Source of the DNA: Nilaparvata lugens
Taxonomy: Eukaryota > Arthropoda > Insecta > Hemiptera > Delphacidae
DNA: 64,000 nt
Reading direction: 5' to 3'
NCBI RefSeq assembly: GCF_014356525.2
Contig: NC_052507.1
Coordinates: forward strand, 39,358,368 to 39,422,367
Shown: piece by piece, positions 1-11,517 of the stretch
How positions within the stretch are numbered: position 1 is the first letter of the stretch
How the letters are laid out: every line of letters starts with the position of its first letter
Translations under genes and position numbers: made by a program
The notes under the pieces: model-generated
What the model saw: the letters and a program-made list of their open reading frames with translations, nothing else
The model's database searches: none
What the model was told of the DNA's origin: nothing

Positions 1-714
1 GCAAATTTCTAGGAAAGAATGATTTTGTCTCAAACTATTTTCAAAAGAATAATGCCCCAGCGTCTGTCTAGGTAAGCTATTCAAATGCATTCTCAATAGT
101 TTCGAGAAACGGTTCTTTTTATTATTCTAGCTCTTCGAGCGTTCATATTCTTAAATACAATATGTTCAGAGCACGTGTTGCAACAAATAACAGAAATCTA
201 CAATTTTTAAATTTTAGGAGAGCACGTGGTCGCCATATGTGGCTCATATTCTTCTTCGTCTTCTTCTTCTCCTTCTCCTTCTTTTCTTTTCTTCTTTTTC
301 TTTCCTTGATCAATTCAAGATCACAATACGATGTTCTATTTCTTATTCTATAATTCAGTTCCATAATTTCTTCTCAATTGTGCACATTCCTTCTTTCTCT
401 TCTCTTCTTCCCCATTATTATCATTATTTTCCAGTGATTTTCCACTAGCTATCCAGCATGTTCAAATGTTTATTTCTTTCTATCTCTATTATTTCTCTTT
501 CTTCCTTTTCTCTTTCTATCTGATTACTTTCCACTAATATCCATATTTGATATTCGGTTCTTTATAACAATAACTCATACTATTCCTCTTCCATTTTATG
601 CAAATATTATTCATTATCAGTTGTATTATGTATCTTTTCTCAATTGATAACTTTCTTCAAAGATCTTTCGTTTCTCTGCTGGCTTTTTCTTCTCTTTTGC
701 AGTTTTCAATGGAT
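1..714. other. Pyrimidine-rich non-coding DNA
   Basis: I see no supportable gene. A TTC/CTT-rich tract at about 245-310, and a generally pyrimidine-rich stretch to about 690, open spurious reading frames on both strands. Their proteins are simple Phe/Leu/Ser or Lys/Glu/Arg repeats, so I treat them as low-complexity sequence. Confidence 0.6.
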
Positions 715-1000
715 CCCTTTTCGCTCTATCTCCACCTTGAACACGATCTTCCACTACTGGATTCCATCTCTCTCTATCTCAAATTGGACTCGATTTTCCA
801 CCACTGGATTTCATCTCTCTCTGTCACCACTTGGACTTGATCTTTCCACTACTGGATTCCTACTCGCACAATCTTCACTTCGACTCGATCTTCCACTACT
901 GGATACCTTCTCGCTCTACCTCCACTCGGACTCGATTCTTCCACTACTGGATACCTACTCGCTCTATCTCAACTTGGACTAGATCTCCCACTACCAGCTC
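715..1000 (+). repeat. Minisatellite, period 47-48 bp, about 6 copies
   Basis: The core CCACTACTGG (variants CCACCACTGG, CCACTACCAG) recurs at 751, 798, 846, 893, 941 and 988, giving spacings of 47, 48, 47, 48 and 47. Between cores lie variants of GGACTCGATCTTCC and CTCGCTCTATCTC. The alternating 47/48 spacing breaks any single reading frame, so the Ser/Leu-rich frames across it are not credible proteins. Confidence 0.85.
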
Positions 1001-1370
1001 TTCCTCAATCTTCATCGTATTCACCATTAGGTGAATTATTCATCACCGTAACTCCACAGATCACAACATCTACATCTTATTGATGTGTTTAGTGAATTTT
1101 CTGAAACTAGTGTTTTCAAATAGTGAAGGGAGCCGAACTGTCAAGGCATACAGGATGCACTCGAATCAAGAGACTTTTTCATTTAGGTGAGTTTTATCAG
1201 TTTCATCCCCATTTTCCTCATCATGTGTCATTCTGAGGTCGGTTCACGATTGGTCTGCTGCTTCCATGATGCTCTCACTGACACGTCAGCTCGCTCGCCC
1301 TCAAGTAGGTATGATTATTTCAATAATAGTAATAATGACGCAGGTCTGTTCTAGCAAATAAGCTCCACTC
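1001..1370. other. Unassigned DNA upstream of LINE
   Basis: No coding signal is visible. It may include the 5' part of the CR1-like LINE that follows, because the endonuclease reading begins just downstream. I found no clear LINE start or ORF1 here. Confidence 0.4.
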
Positions 1371-1560
1371 TTCCAAAAAATTTTCAAGGCTGCTCACCTT
1401 AACGTCCAATCCCTCAGCTGCCACATTGATGAACTCAGAACAATCTTCCGTTTTCAGGACTTCAATATAATTGGGATTTCCGAATCATTTTTGAAGCCTA
1501 GTATTCCATCAAATTTTGTTGCATTACCTGGATATAAACTTTTCCGGAATGATAGATTAA

Positions 1561-2204
1561 TTAAACGAATAGCGATGGCACACCGGATTTGTCAATTGAC
1601 TGTAACACCGTGATAAATGGGAGAGATAAATTTAAATACCTGGGATTTACCATAATGAAAAATGGCGATACAGACGAGGAGATAAAGATTAGGTTGCCCA
1701 AACCAGGAGTTGTATTCGACAGTTGCACCCAATCATATGGAGTAAGGATTTCATAGGAAAAATAAACATAGATATTCAATGCAATCGTCAGAAGTATAAT
1801 GATGTATGGGGCAGAGGTTTGGGTGACAAATAAGAGCAAGAGATAAGATGAGAGCTGTTGAGAGTGATTACTGGAGGAGATGCTGCGGGCTTACCAGAAT
1901 GGACAGAGTGAGAAACGAGGAGATAAGAAGGAGAATGAAAGTGGAATGGGATATTTATAAAGTTGATTGAGGATAAAAGGTTGATGTGGTTGGCATGCTA
2001 GAAGGCGAGTGCTAGCAAATGGATAGGGATGGTGACTGATTGGAGTCCAATGGGCGAAGGAAAAGGGGAAGACCTAAAAGATCATGGAGAGATGAGGTGG
2101 ATGAGGCTATGGAGGCCCGGAATTTAAGGGATGGTGAATGGGAGGATAGGCAAAGATGGGGGTCTCGACTAAAAGAAGGAAGACGGTGAATCACTGTAAA
2201 ATCC

Positions 2205-2239
<35 letters not shown>

Positions 2240-2282
2240 ATATATATATATATATATATTATATATAATATATCTATATATA
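1561..2282 (+). mobile_element. 5'-truncated RTE-like LINE fragment inside the endonuclease
   Basis: A 722 bp insertion flanked by a 9 bp target-site duplication, ATAGATTAA (1,552-1,560 and 2,282-2,290). The host LINE endonuclease reads across the two flanks. The fragment encodes the C-terminal part of an RTE/BovB-type ORF2: FKYLGFTIMKNGD, then a MMYGAEVWV block, and a basic end with KRGRPKRSWRDEVDEA and WEDRQRWGSRLKEG. It ends in a (TA)n tail. Stops and frame changes break it, so it is a dead 3' fragment. The classic 5' truncation and simple-repeat tail indicate target-primed insertion. Confidence 0.85.
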
Positions 2283-2284
2283 TA
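2203..2284. repeat. (TA)n microsatellite
   Basis: Almost pure TA dinucleotides. It is the 3' tail of the RTE-like fragment. Confidence 0.9.
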
Positions 2285-3252
2285 GATTAAATAAGCCTGT
2301 GGGGGTGTAGCAATTTATGTGAAAGATGGTATCAAAACAAAGTTTTAATCACATCTAAACAAGAGTATTGTTCCAGACCAGAGTTCATGCTACTTGAATT
2401 ATCCTTATCTAGTACTGATAAATTACTCGTTGGTATCTGTTATTGCCCACCAAAATAGGTCATTTTACAGATTTCGAAAGTGTCCTGCTTTCTCTTATGC
2501 CTTGTTATAGCCGTATACTAGTTATGGGGATATGAACACCGACTTGAACATGACAAATCGTAACTTTGACTACTTTCGACTGACTACTATTTTCCAATGC
2601 CTAACATGACTATTTTACCTCTCGATCCAACTCATCATACTAATGTATCTGACACACTCATTGACCTTCTCATTGTTAGTGATCCTAACGAGGTTGCTCA
2701 AGCAGGCCAAATCCCAGTCCCAGCTATTTCTGGACATGATTTGATCTACTGTGTACTTTCTCATAAGATACCTAAGCCAGAACAAAATTATCACTTATAG
2801 AGACTTCAAAAACTTTGATGAAGCCGCCTTCCTGACTGATGTGGCTCAGACTCCATGGCATCAATTGAAGCGTTACCCTCAGTTGATGACATGGTCAAGA
2901 CTTTCGAGAATTGGACTTTGACTTTGTATGACAAACATGCACCTTATGTGACAAGGAGGATTAATAGAAAACGACGAGTACCATGGATGACTGAAGACAT
3001 ACTTGAGATGATGGGACGTAGAGACAAAGCACATAGAAAATTTAAAAAGACATTTGACTTGGACAGTTTGATAGAGTATAGGAGCCTTGGAAATAGAGTT
3101 AAACAGGAATTACGGAACTCAAAATTAGGTACTTGAATTCGTTTATGACAAACAATAGACAAGACTCTAAATCACTTTGGCAGGGAATAAAAGAATTCGG
3201 GCTTGGCAAACAGAAACCGAATCCACAAAAAACTTACCATTGAACAATATAA

Positions 3253-4946
3253 ATGACCATTTCGTTTCACACTCTAACCAATGCGACGAAGTTGTCATTG
3301 CTAATCATCGATGATCTTGAAGAGCAGGTTACAAACTTAGATTTACCAATTACTGATCAATTTCATTTCCATCCAATCTCAGAAGAAGACACTTTCAGAG
3401 CAATTCAACCTATTCATAGTAATGCTATGGGTGTAGACAAAATTCCTATTAAATTTATCAAGAAGATGTTATTTGCTGTTTTACCAACCATTACATACAT
3501 TTTCAACAAGTCACTTGAAGAAGGCATTTTCCCTGAAAACTGGAAGTTTGCTCTGGTTTGCCCTCTAAATAAAGTTCCATCACCCAATAAAGTTGAGGAT
3601 TTTAGACCAATCAGTATTTTACCTGCATTTCCAAAGTGCTAGAAAGACTCATTCATGCTCAAGTTGTAAAATTTCTAGACAACAATAGTGAGCTTCATAA
3701 CTTTCAATCGGGCTTTAAAAATTCCATTCAACTGAAACAGCTCTGCTTCGTGTCACTGATGATATAAGGTTAGCTATGGACCAAAGAAAATGCACCATCC
3801 TCACCCTATTTGATTTTTCTAAAGCATTTGATACTGTTGATCATACAGTCCTTCTGAATAAGTTGGCTATTCTTGGTTTCAGTCACAACTTGTTAGTTTG
3901 GTTTAAATCCTATCTATTAGGTAGGAAACAATGTGTATCTGTCGGTGACAAAAAGTCTACTTGGAAAAACGTTATGCATGGAGTACCACAAGGTTCAATT
4001 TTAGGCCCTCTCCTCTTCACTTTGTATGCTAATGACCTTTCTTCCATTATCAAATTCTCCAGTTTCCATACTTATGCAGACGACCTTCAAATATATTTAA
4101 GCTGTCCCATAACAAAAATTGATGAAACAGTTGGAATAATGAATCAGGATATCAATTCGATAGTGGAATGGACAAGGAAAATGGCCTTAAGCTTAATCCC
4201 ATCAAAACACAACCCATTATAATTGGATATTCTCGTCTTATAAACAATATTGACCTTGAATCGATTCACAAAATTAGTGTAGATGGTAATGACATTCCTT
4301 ACTGTAGCTCAGTTGAAAATTTAGGCATTATTATGAATAATACTCTTGACTGGTCAGAACAAGTGAACAAAACTTGTAAAAAGGTATTCTCAGCCATGCA
4401 TGCATTGAAGAAAATGCACGAATTCTCCCTAGAAACATTAAATTATTATTGGTTCAATCTCTCATCTTCCCACATTTAATGTATTGTAATTCTGTTCTTA
4501 ATGATATGCAAGTCACTCTGAATGATAAACTATAGCGTTGCCAAAATTATTGTCTACGTATCATCTACTCTCTCCAACGCCATGATCATATCACCCCAGC
4601 CCACATTGCTAGTTCAACATTGAAGCTTCCCAATCAAAGGCTTTTTTGAATAGTCAAGCTTGTTAGAGATATCTTGAAATACGGTAATCCGAACTATTTT
4701 AAAGATGATTTCAAATTTGTCTCTGAAGGTAGGAGGATAGATGCTTCACATACTAGAACCGGAGAAAGTACTTTAAGGATACCCAATCATCGAACTACTA
4801 TTTTCACAAAATCCTTCTTAGTCAGTGCCTGTCGTGCATGGAATGCACTTCCTGTTTCTATCAGGTCCATCGAGAGCCGAGCGAGCTTCATCCTGACTTT
4901 AAAAAAACATCTTTTGGAACAAATGACTGAAACTGTCCGGCCCTAG
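3253..4946 (+). pseudogene. LINE ORF2 reverse transcriptase half, copy A
   Basis: The RT fingers and palm run over 3,253-3,642 (AMGVDKIPIKFIKK, then ENWKFALVCPLNK and EDFRPISILPAF), 3,776-4,222 (FDFSKAFDTVDH, GVPQGSILGPLLF, YADDLQIY with the catalytic Asp pair at 4,079-4,084) and 4,168-4,479 (the thumb region). The C-terminal piece 4,674-4,946 ends TETVRP-stop. Frame changes at about 3,640-3,775, 4,200 and 4,480-4,670 split the protein. The catalytic motif is intact, but the frame is not. The copy at 8,811-10,496 has different breaks, so at least some are recent or are sequencing errors. Confidence 0.85.
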
Positions 4947-5014
4947 AACGATCACATGACAACCATCCCCCACTCATCCAACAAATACAAACCTTTAAAC
5001 CTGTTATAGAACGA

Positions 5015-5019
<5 letters not shown>

Positions 5020-5055
<36 letters not shown>

Positions 5056-5285
5056 TATATTATATAAACTCATGTTATTTCAATTATCCACTGCATACTG
5101 CTGTATATTACTGAAAGTTGATTACCCTGATCTACTTTCAGCCTACTTCATTTTATTAATCAATTATTTGATCTTATCTACCTATTTTCTGTTTTTTTTT
5201 CTTTCAAATATTCATATTGATTAAAACATTTACAATATGTCCATTAATAAATAAATCCTTAGTTTAATAATAATAATAATAATAA
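5020..5285. repeat. LINE 3' end with (TA)n and (TAA)n tracts
   Basis: TA repeats at about 5,020-5,060 and TAA repeats at 5,262-5,285 close the LINE. The second copy has shorter versions at about 10,569-10,610 and 10,812-10,836. Confidence 0.8.
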
Positions 5286-5286
5286 T

Positions 5287-5711
5287 TGGCCTCCACATCA
5301 CCCCTTACAGCCAACCCGTTCCACCACATGGCGCCAAGTGACTAGTGAGTATATGCTTAGGCAATTTGCGTGCAATAGAACGGCACAAGTGGCCTTTATT
5401 TAAATAATGAAATTAACGTTTTGGTAGAGAGTTAGTGGGGAGGATATTTTTAATATTCTTTCCGAAGAATGGACATTGATATGTCCAAAGCTCCGCTAAT
5501 TTATGTAGATGCATAACTATATTATTATTATCTATAGTTATTATATTACAAATTGCTTTTTCATATCATATACAGTTCAATAATTATTTTCTTAGTCTAT
5601 ATCATGTAAATTCATCTATAATTTTGCTGTATTGTAAGCTATTGTATATAAGTGTATAAGACAGTATATATTGTAATCTACATAAATAAAGTACTCAATC
5701 AATCAATCAAT

Positions 5712-5743
<32 letters not shown>

Positions 5744-5989
5744 AACTTTCTATTCTCTACAGATCCAACCACCATTTTCTCTTTTTGAAAAAGTCAACTA
5801 ATCTGGTGCTGGTATTCGTTCGTCTTCAGTTCATTTGCCTCTTCATAACGTTTAGAAGTAGCATCGCGCTAATTTCTAGATTGATTTCTGAAATTGTAAT
5901 AAAATTGGCAGATAGATTTAGATAAATAGATAGGCTTAGTAATAGATTTTTGAGTTGATAGGTTTGATAAATATGAAATTGATTAATAG
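5287..5989. other. Spacer with (TCAA)n and (CA)n
   Basis: No gene. A composite TCAA/CA repeat at 5,693-5,741 follows AATAAA-like sequence and may be the tail of another short retroposon. It is repeated at 11,233-11,272 in unit 2. Confidence 0.6.
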
Positions 5990-6799
5990 TGCCGTGCTAC
6001 CAATTTTTCCTAAATCGGTTGGATAGCATTTCACACCTATTAACCTAAGTATAGTTGTCGGCTCCAATGTAATAGATTCTTGATAAACTATGAATGGATC
6101 TATCGCCTATGAATGAGAAATCCAGTTTTCAGAGCAAATTAACTTATAATCTTCAGAAGAATTTTGGCAATAACTACACAAATACACAAAGAACAATATC
6201 TTACAAGCCTAAGCATCTAAAGTCACTACGAGCTAAGTACTTATCCAGTTTATATAGTTGAAAAACAGTGGCTCTTGGCTTGTATACACAATAAACAATA
6301 TACAGACAAAATAGAACACTATAAACTGTTCAAAACTCAATTTAAAACATTAATAATCCACTTAAAAAGAAAATATTCAGAGAGCACCAAATTACAACAC
6401 ACATAGCCAGCCATTATTTTCAGAGAGAAGAAGGAACAGGAAAAGCCTAGCTACCAGGAACAGAGCAAAGCTTCTTCAGTGTCGATGTTATGGACACGTC
6501 ACCAAAAAAAATTATAAATTACAAGTTTAGAATTCACATTTTATATTTGTTCTCAATAAAACTTTATTTTGAAACTATTATTTTAATTTTTATATATCAT
6601 CTCTATTTAAATAATCCATTTATCTATTAATTCTGTCAACTCAGCCTTGGTGACACCATGGAACAATGCAACACAATCATTTACGATAAATTCTCAGTCA
6701 AAAAGTTGTCCATAATCGATGACTCTGATATTTACTATAAAGTTTTATAGATCTTGAATTGAAGATTCAATTCCAATCGAGAAAAAATGTAATATTACA
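5990..6799 (-). repeat. LTR R1 (810 bp)
   Basis: Read on the minus strand it begins TGTAATATTACA and ends GGTAGCACGGCA, the TG...CA ends of an LTR. It is homologous along its length to 11,518-12,319 and 16,393-17,200. On the minus strand it contains AATAAA and TATAAAA-type sequences. Beyond its right end at 6,800-6,815 lies a purine run (minus strand AAGAGGGGGGAAAT) typical of a polypurine tract upstream of a 3' LTR. Confidence 0.85.
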
Positions 6800-8323
6800 A
6801 TTTCCCCCCTCTTGACATAAAAAATTTTACTGTTTGAAAATGTAAAGAAAAAAATCACATTGACCCTAATGGAAAATTTTGAATTGTAAATTCGAGAACA
6901 GTAACAATTTTTCTATAAAAACATTATATGTTATCCTATAATATTGAAAATTATTATAAAAATTCATCAATAGCATTTGTTATATGTTTCCAAACAATAT
7001 TTCAAAGTATCAAAATTACTTTTGATTTAGCTTTATAATTTAAAGGAAATATCTCAACAGAAAGTTTAATATGTAAAGAATAGTCTTTTGAAATTGCACA
7101 TAAATTTAATAGATAGAAAAATTCAATTTTTTATTGCAAAAAAAAATTAGTATGTTGAATAAAAAATTATTATTATTTTTTTTTTTTTAAATGAATTGAT
7201 GAATTGTTACATTTAATTTTCACATAAAATTTCAATAAATCAAAAAATGTTCATTTCTTTCACTATTGACGCGGTTGATTTTATCAATGCACATTTGGAA
7301 AACTGTCTGTTAAGGCATCAGTATGATCTTCAGTAAGTGTGACTCCAGTGTGATGACGTTAGTGTTGGGCTGATCCGAATACTCGTAGTATTGGGCTGAT
7401 ACTTGTAGTCGACTGATGCATATCAAACTCGATACAGGTGACATCTCAGTTAGCATTGCCTCATGCTTGTAGTAGACGGCTGCATACCAAACTCAATACA
7501 GAGTCACGTGAATTTTGTATCATATTTTGTAATTATACAATGTACATTCAGGCTTGAAATGACAATGTAATTCGTTTTTTGGAAAAGAGGTAGATGCTGC
7601 ATACAGGATTAATTTAGGTGAGGATTAATTTAGATAAGGTTTGGTTTTTTGATATTTTCAGCTTTCAAGGGTTAGAGTTCTGCATACAGGAATAATCTAG
7701 AAGAGGATTTTTTGAATCAATTCTTTCATGATACTGTGACCGTTATTCTGAATTCAAAGTTGCAAACGTGAATATGGATGGCAATTACCTCCAGGTAATG
7801 TAGTAAGTAGTGTTGAAGTTTGAGATACAAGGTCAGCAATAAGCGTTGGCATTGTCATTGGCATATGCTTTGGTGTCGGCATTGGCATCGGCGTTGATAT
7901 TGGCATTGTCATCAGCATTGGTGCAGGCATTGGCATCGGCACAGGCATCAGCATAGATTTTGGCATTGGCATCAGCATTTGCGCAGGCATTGGCATCGGC
8001 GCAGGCATCGGCGTAGATATTGGCCTTGGCATCATCACAGGCATCGGTGTAGTTATTGCGTAGATATTGACATCAGAGCAGATATTGGCGTAGTTATTAG
8101 TGTAGGCATCAGCGTAGATATTGGCGTTGTTATTGGTGTTGACATTGTTGTAGGCATCAGCGTAGATATTGGTGTAGACATCAGCGTAGATAGTGGCGTA
8201 GTTACTGGTGTTGTTATTCAATTGATGAGTCACACTAGTTCGAAAATCACCCAAATGTTCTTAACACTCTTCATGGCGTTCACTTGTTGCTGATTTCGAG
8301 ATTCACGTGATAATTATTTCAAT
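6800..8323 (-). mobile_element. Interior remnant of LTR element, unit 1
   Basis: Collinear with 12,320-13,881 of the complete element, from the polypurine tract to just past the hexamer minisatellite. At 8,324 it joins directly to the first base of a partial LTR, so about 2.5 kb that includes gag and the primer binding site is absent. I see no supportable gene here. Confidence 0.8.
7840..8215 (-). repeat. Hexamer-based minisatellite in LTR element
   Basis: Degenerate hexamers of the GGCATT / GGCATC / GGCGTA kind run for about 375 bp. On the minus strand one frame reads as Met-Pro, Ala-Pro and Thr-Pro repeats and then Asn/Tyr/Ala repeats (7,754-8,254). The open frame follows from the multiple-of-three unit and is not by itself evidence of a protein. 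Confidence 0.85.
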
Positions 8324-8810
8324 TGCCGTGCTACCAATTTTTCCTTAAATCGGTTGGAATAGCATTTCACACCTATTAACCTAAGGATAGTTGTCGGCTC
8401 CAATGAAATAGATTCTTGATAAATTATGAATGGATCTATCCACCTATGAATGAGAAATCAGTTTTCAGAGCAAATGAACTTATAATCTTCAGATGAATTT
8501 ATACAAATACACAAAGAACTATATCTTATAAGCCTAATTAATTAGAGTTACTACGAACTAAAATACTTATCTAGTTTACAGTTGAAAAACAGTGGCTATG
8601 GCTTGAATACACAAATAGCAATATACAAACAAAATAGAACACTATAAATTGTTAAAATCAATTTAAAACATTAATAAACGAAAATGATTCAGAGCAAAAT
8701 TTTACAACAACACACGTAGCCAGCCATTTTTCTAGAGAAGAAAAGAAAAGGCCAAAATACAAGTCAGAACAGAGACACCTCCAACGTTACAGACACGTCA
8801 CCAACAAAAT
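8324..8810 (-). repeat. Partial LTR R2 at the duplication junction
   Basis: Homologous to the first ~490 bp of the other LTRs from TGCCGTGCTACC, but more diverged from them than they are from each other. It stops at AAATTATAAAT, where it fuses to the LINE RT of unit 2. The TATAAAT at 8,811 is shared by both parents, so the joint has microhomology. Confidence 0.85.
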
Positions 8811-10496
8811 TATAAATGACCATTTCGTTTCACACTCTAACCAATGCGACGAAGTTGTCATTGCTAATCATATCAATGATCTTGAAGAGCAGGTTACAAA
8901 CTTAGATTTACCAATACTGATCAATTTCATTTCCATCCAATCTCAGAAGAAGACACTTTCAGAGCAATTCAACCTATTCATAGTAATGCTATGGGTGTAG
9001 ACAAAATTCCTATTAAATTTATCAAGAAGATGTTATTTGCTGTTTTACCAACCATTACATACATTTTCAACAAGTCACTTGAAGAAGGCATTTTCCTGAA
9101 AACTGGAAGTTTGCTCTGGTTCGCCCTCTAAATAAAGTTCCATCACCCAATAAAGTTGAGGATTTTAGACAATCAGTATTTACCTGCATTTTCCAAAGTG
9201 CTAGAAAGACTCATTCATGCTCAAGTTGTAAAATTTCTAGACAACAATAGTGAGCTTCATAACTTTCAATCGGGCTTTAGAAAATTCCATTCAACTGAAA
9301 CAGCTCTGCTCCGTGTCACTGATGATATAAGGTTAGCTATGGACCAAAGAAAATGCACCACCTCACCCTATTTGATTTTTCTAAAGCATTTGATACTGTT
9401 GATCATACAGTCCTTCTGAATAAGTTGGCTATTCTTGGTTTCAGTCACAACTTGTTAGTTGGTTTAAATCCTATCTATTAGGTAGGAAACAATGTGTATC
9501 TGTCGGTGACAAAAAGTCTACTTGAAAAACGTTATGCATGGAGTACCACAAGGTTGATTTTTAGGCCCTCTCCTCTTCACTTTGTATGCTAATGACCTTT
9601 CTTCCATTATCAAATTCTCCAGTTTCCATACTTATGCAGACGACCTTCAAATATATTTAAGCTGTCCCATAACAAAAATTGATGAAACAGTTGGAATAAT
9701 GAATCAGGATATCAATTCGATAGTGGAATGGACAAGGAAAATGGCCTTAAGCTTAATCCCATCAAAACACAACCCATTATAATTGGATATTCTCGTCTTA
9801 TAAACAATATTGACCTTGAATCGATTCACAAAATTAGTGTAGATGGTAATGACATTCCTTACTGTAGCTCAGTTAAAAATTTAGGCATTATTATGAATAA
9901 TACTCTTGACTGGTCAGAACAAGTGAACAAAACTTGTAAAAAGGTATTCTCAGCCATGCATGCATTGAAGAAAATTCTCCCTATAAACATTAAATATTAT
10001 TGGTTCAATCTCTCATCTTCCCACATTTAATGTATTGTAATTCTGTTCTTAATGATATGCAAGTCACTCTGAATGATAAACTACAGCGTTGCCAAAATTA
10101 TTGTCTACGTATCATCTACTCTCTCCAACGCCATGATCATATCACCCAGCCCACATTGCTAGTTCAACATTGAAGCTTCCCAATCAAAGGCTTTTTTGAA
10201 TAGTCAAGCTTGTTAGAGATATCTTGAAATACGGTAATCCGAACTATTTTAAAGATGATTTCAAATTTGTCTCTGAAGGTAGGAGGATAGATGCTTCACA
10301 TACTAGAACCGGAGAAAGTACTTTAAGGATACCCAATCATCGAACTACTATTTTCACAAAATCCTTCTTAGTCAGTGCCTGTCGTGCATGGAATGCACTT
10401 CCTGTTTCTATCAGGTCCATCGAGAGCCGAGCGAGCTTCATCCTGACTTTAAAAAAACATCTTTTGGAACAAATGACTGAAACTGTCCGGCCCTAG
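8811..10496 (+). pseudogene. LINE reverse transcriptase, copy B
   Basis: Duplicate of 3,248-4,946. It carries the same blocks (FDFSKAF region, YADDLQIY within 9,582-9,782, C-terminal end at 10,224-10,496). Single-base losses at several sites break it in places where copy A is open, and it loses the GVPQGS block to an indel near 9,555. The endonuclease half is absent because the duplication starts inside the RT region. Confidence 0.85.
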
Positions 10497-11517
10497 AACG
10501 ATCACATGACAACCATCCCCCACCCATCCAACAAATACAAACCTTTAAACCTGTTATAGAACGAATTGTATATATATATATATATATATATTATATAATA
10601 TATATATATTATAAACTCATGTTATTTCAATATCCACTGCATACTGCTGTATATTACTGAAAGTTGATTACCTGATCTACTTTCAGCCTACTTCATTTTA
10701 TTAATCAATTATTTGATCTTATCTACCTATTTTTCTGTTTTTTTTTCTTTCAAATATTCATATTGATTAAAACATTTACAATATGTCCATTAATAAATAA
10801 ATCCTTAGTTTAATAATAATATAATAAAATTGGCCTCCACATCACCCCTTACAGCCAACCCGTTCCACCACATGGCGCCAAGTGACTAGTGAGTATATGC
10901 TTAGGCAATTTGCGTGCAATAGAACGGCACAAGTGGCCTTTATTTAATAATGAAATTAACGTTTTGGTAGAGAGTTAGTGGGGAGGATATTTTTAATATT
11001 CTTTCTGAAGAATGGACATTGATATGTCCAAAGCTCCGCCAATTTATGTAGATGCATAACTATATTATTATTATCTATAGTTATTATATTACAAATTGCT
11101 TTTCATATCATATACAGTTCAATAATTATTTTCTTAGTCTATCATGTAAATTCATCTATAATTTTGCTGTATTGTAAGCTATTGTATATAAGTGTATAAG
11201 ACAGTATATATTGTAATCTACATAAATAAATACTCAATCAATCAATCAATCACACACACACACACACACACACCTAAACTTTCTATTCTCTACAGATCCA
11301 ACCACCATTCTCTTTTTGAAAAAGTCAACTAATCTGGTGCTGGTATTCGTTCGTCTTCATTCATTTGCCTCTTCATACGTTTAGAAGTAGCATCGCGCTA
11401 ATTTCTAGATTGATTTCTGAAATTGTAATAAAATGGCAGATAGATTTAGATAAATAGATAGGCTTAGTAATAGATTTTTGAGTTGATAGGTTTGATAAAT
11501 ATGAAATTGATTAATAG

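Larger units (their letters stand above)
1386..3140 (+). pseudogene. LINE ORF2 endonuclease half, interrupted
   Basis: This half would nick target DNA to prime reverse transcription. The start reads as an endonuclease N-terminus (LNVQSLSCHIDELR, then IIGISESFL, matching the Asn and Glu metal-site blocks of AP-like LINE endonucleases). The reading resumes after the nested insertion with GVAIYVKDGIKTK, LVGICYCPP, a GD-x-N-like block near 2,525-2,540, SDTLIDLLIVSD, and finally ISGHDLIY, whose His-Asp-type block closes the domain. From about 2,855 to 3,136 follows the basic linker to the RT (VPWMTEDILEMMGRRDKAHR). Reading needs frame changes at about 2,300, 2,500, 2,790 and 2,850. It is non-functional as it stands; some breaks may be consensus errors. 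Confidence 0.8.
1371..5286 (+). mobile_element. CR1-like non-LTR retrotransposon, copy A
   Basis: A LINE with an apurinic-type endonuclease domain followed by a reverse transcriptase, ending in AT-rich and (TAA)n sequence at 5,262-5,285. The reverse transcriptase has the FDFSKAFDTVDH, GVPQGSILGPLLF and YADDLQIY blocks typical of the CR1/L2/Jockey group; I place it nearest CR1 with moderate confidence. No ORF1 is seen. The endonuclease is split by a nested LINE fragment, and several frameshifts break the remainder. The part from 3,248 on is repeated in tandem at 8,811. The left boundary is uncertain. Confidence 0.85.
3248..8323 (+). repeat. 5.07 kb tandem duplication, unit 1
   Basis: Collinear and nearly identical to 8,811-13,881. 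It holds the LINE reverse transcriptase and 3' end, spacer DNA, a full LTR (5,990-6,799) and about 1.5 kb of LTR-element interior. The units differ mainly by one-base indels and a few substitutions. The right edge ends exactly where a partial LTR begins. Confidence 0.9.

Noticed and set aside
143..448. Overlapping reading frames on both strands near the left edge
   Set aside because: They arise from a TTC/CTT-rich tract and encode simple repeats.
7979..8293. Plus-strand frame of Asp-Ile-Gly-Val repeats
   Set aside because: It is a shadow of the hexamer minisatellite; any frame is open in a degenerate hexamer array.
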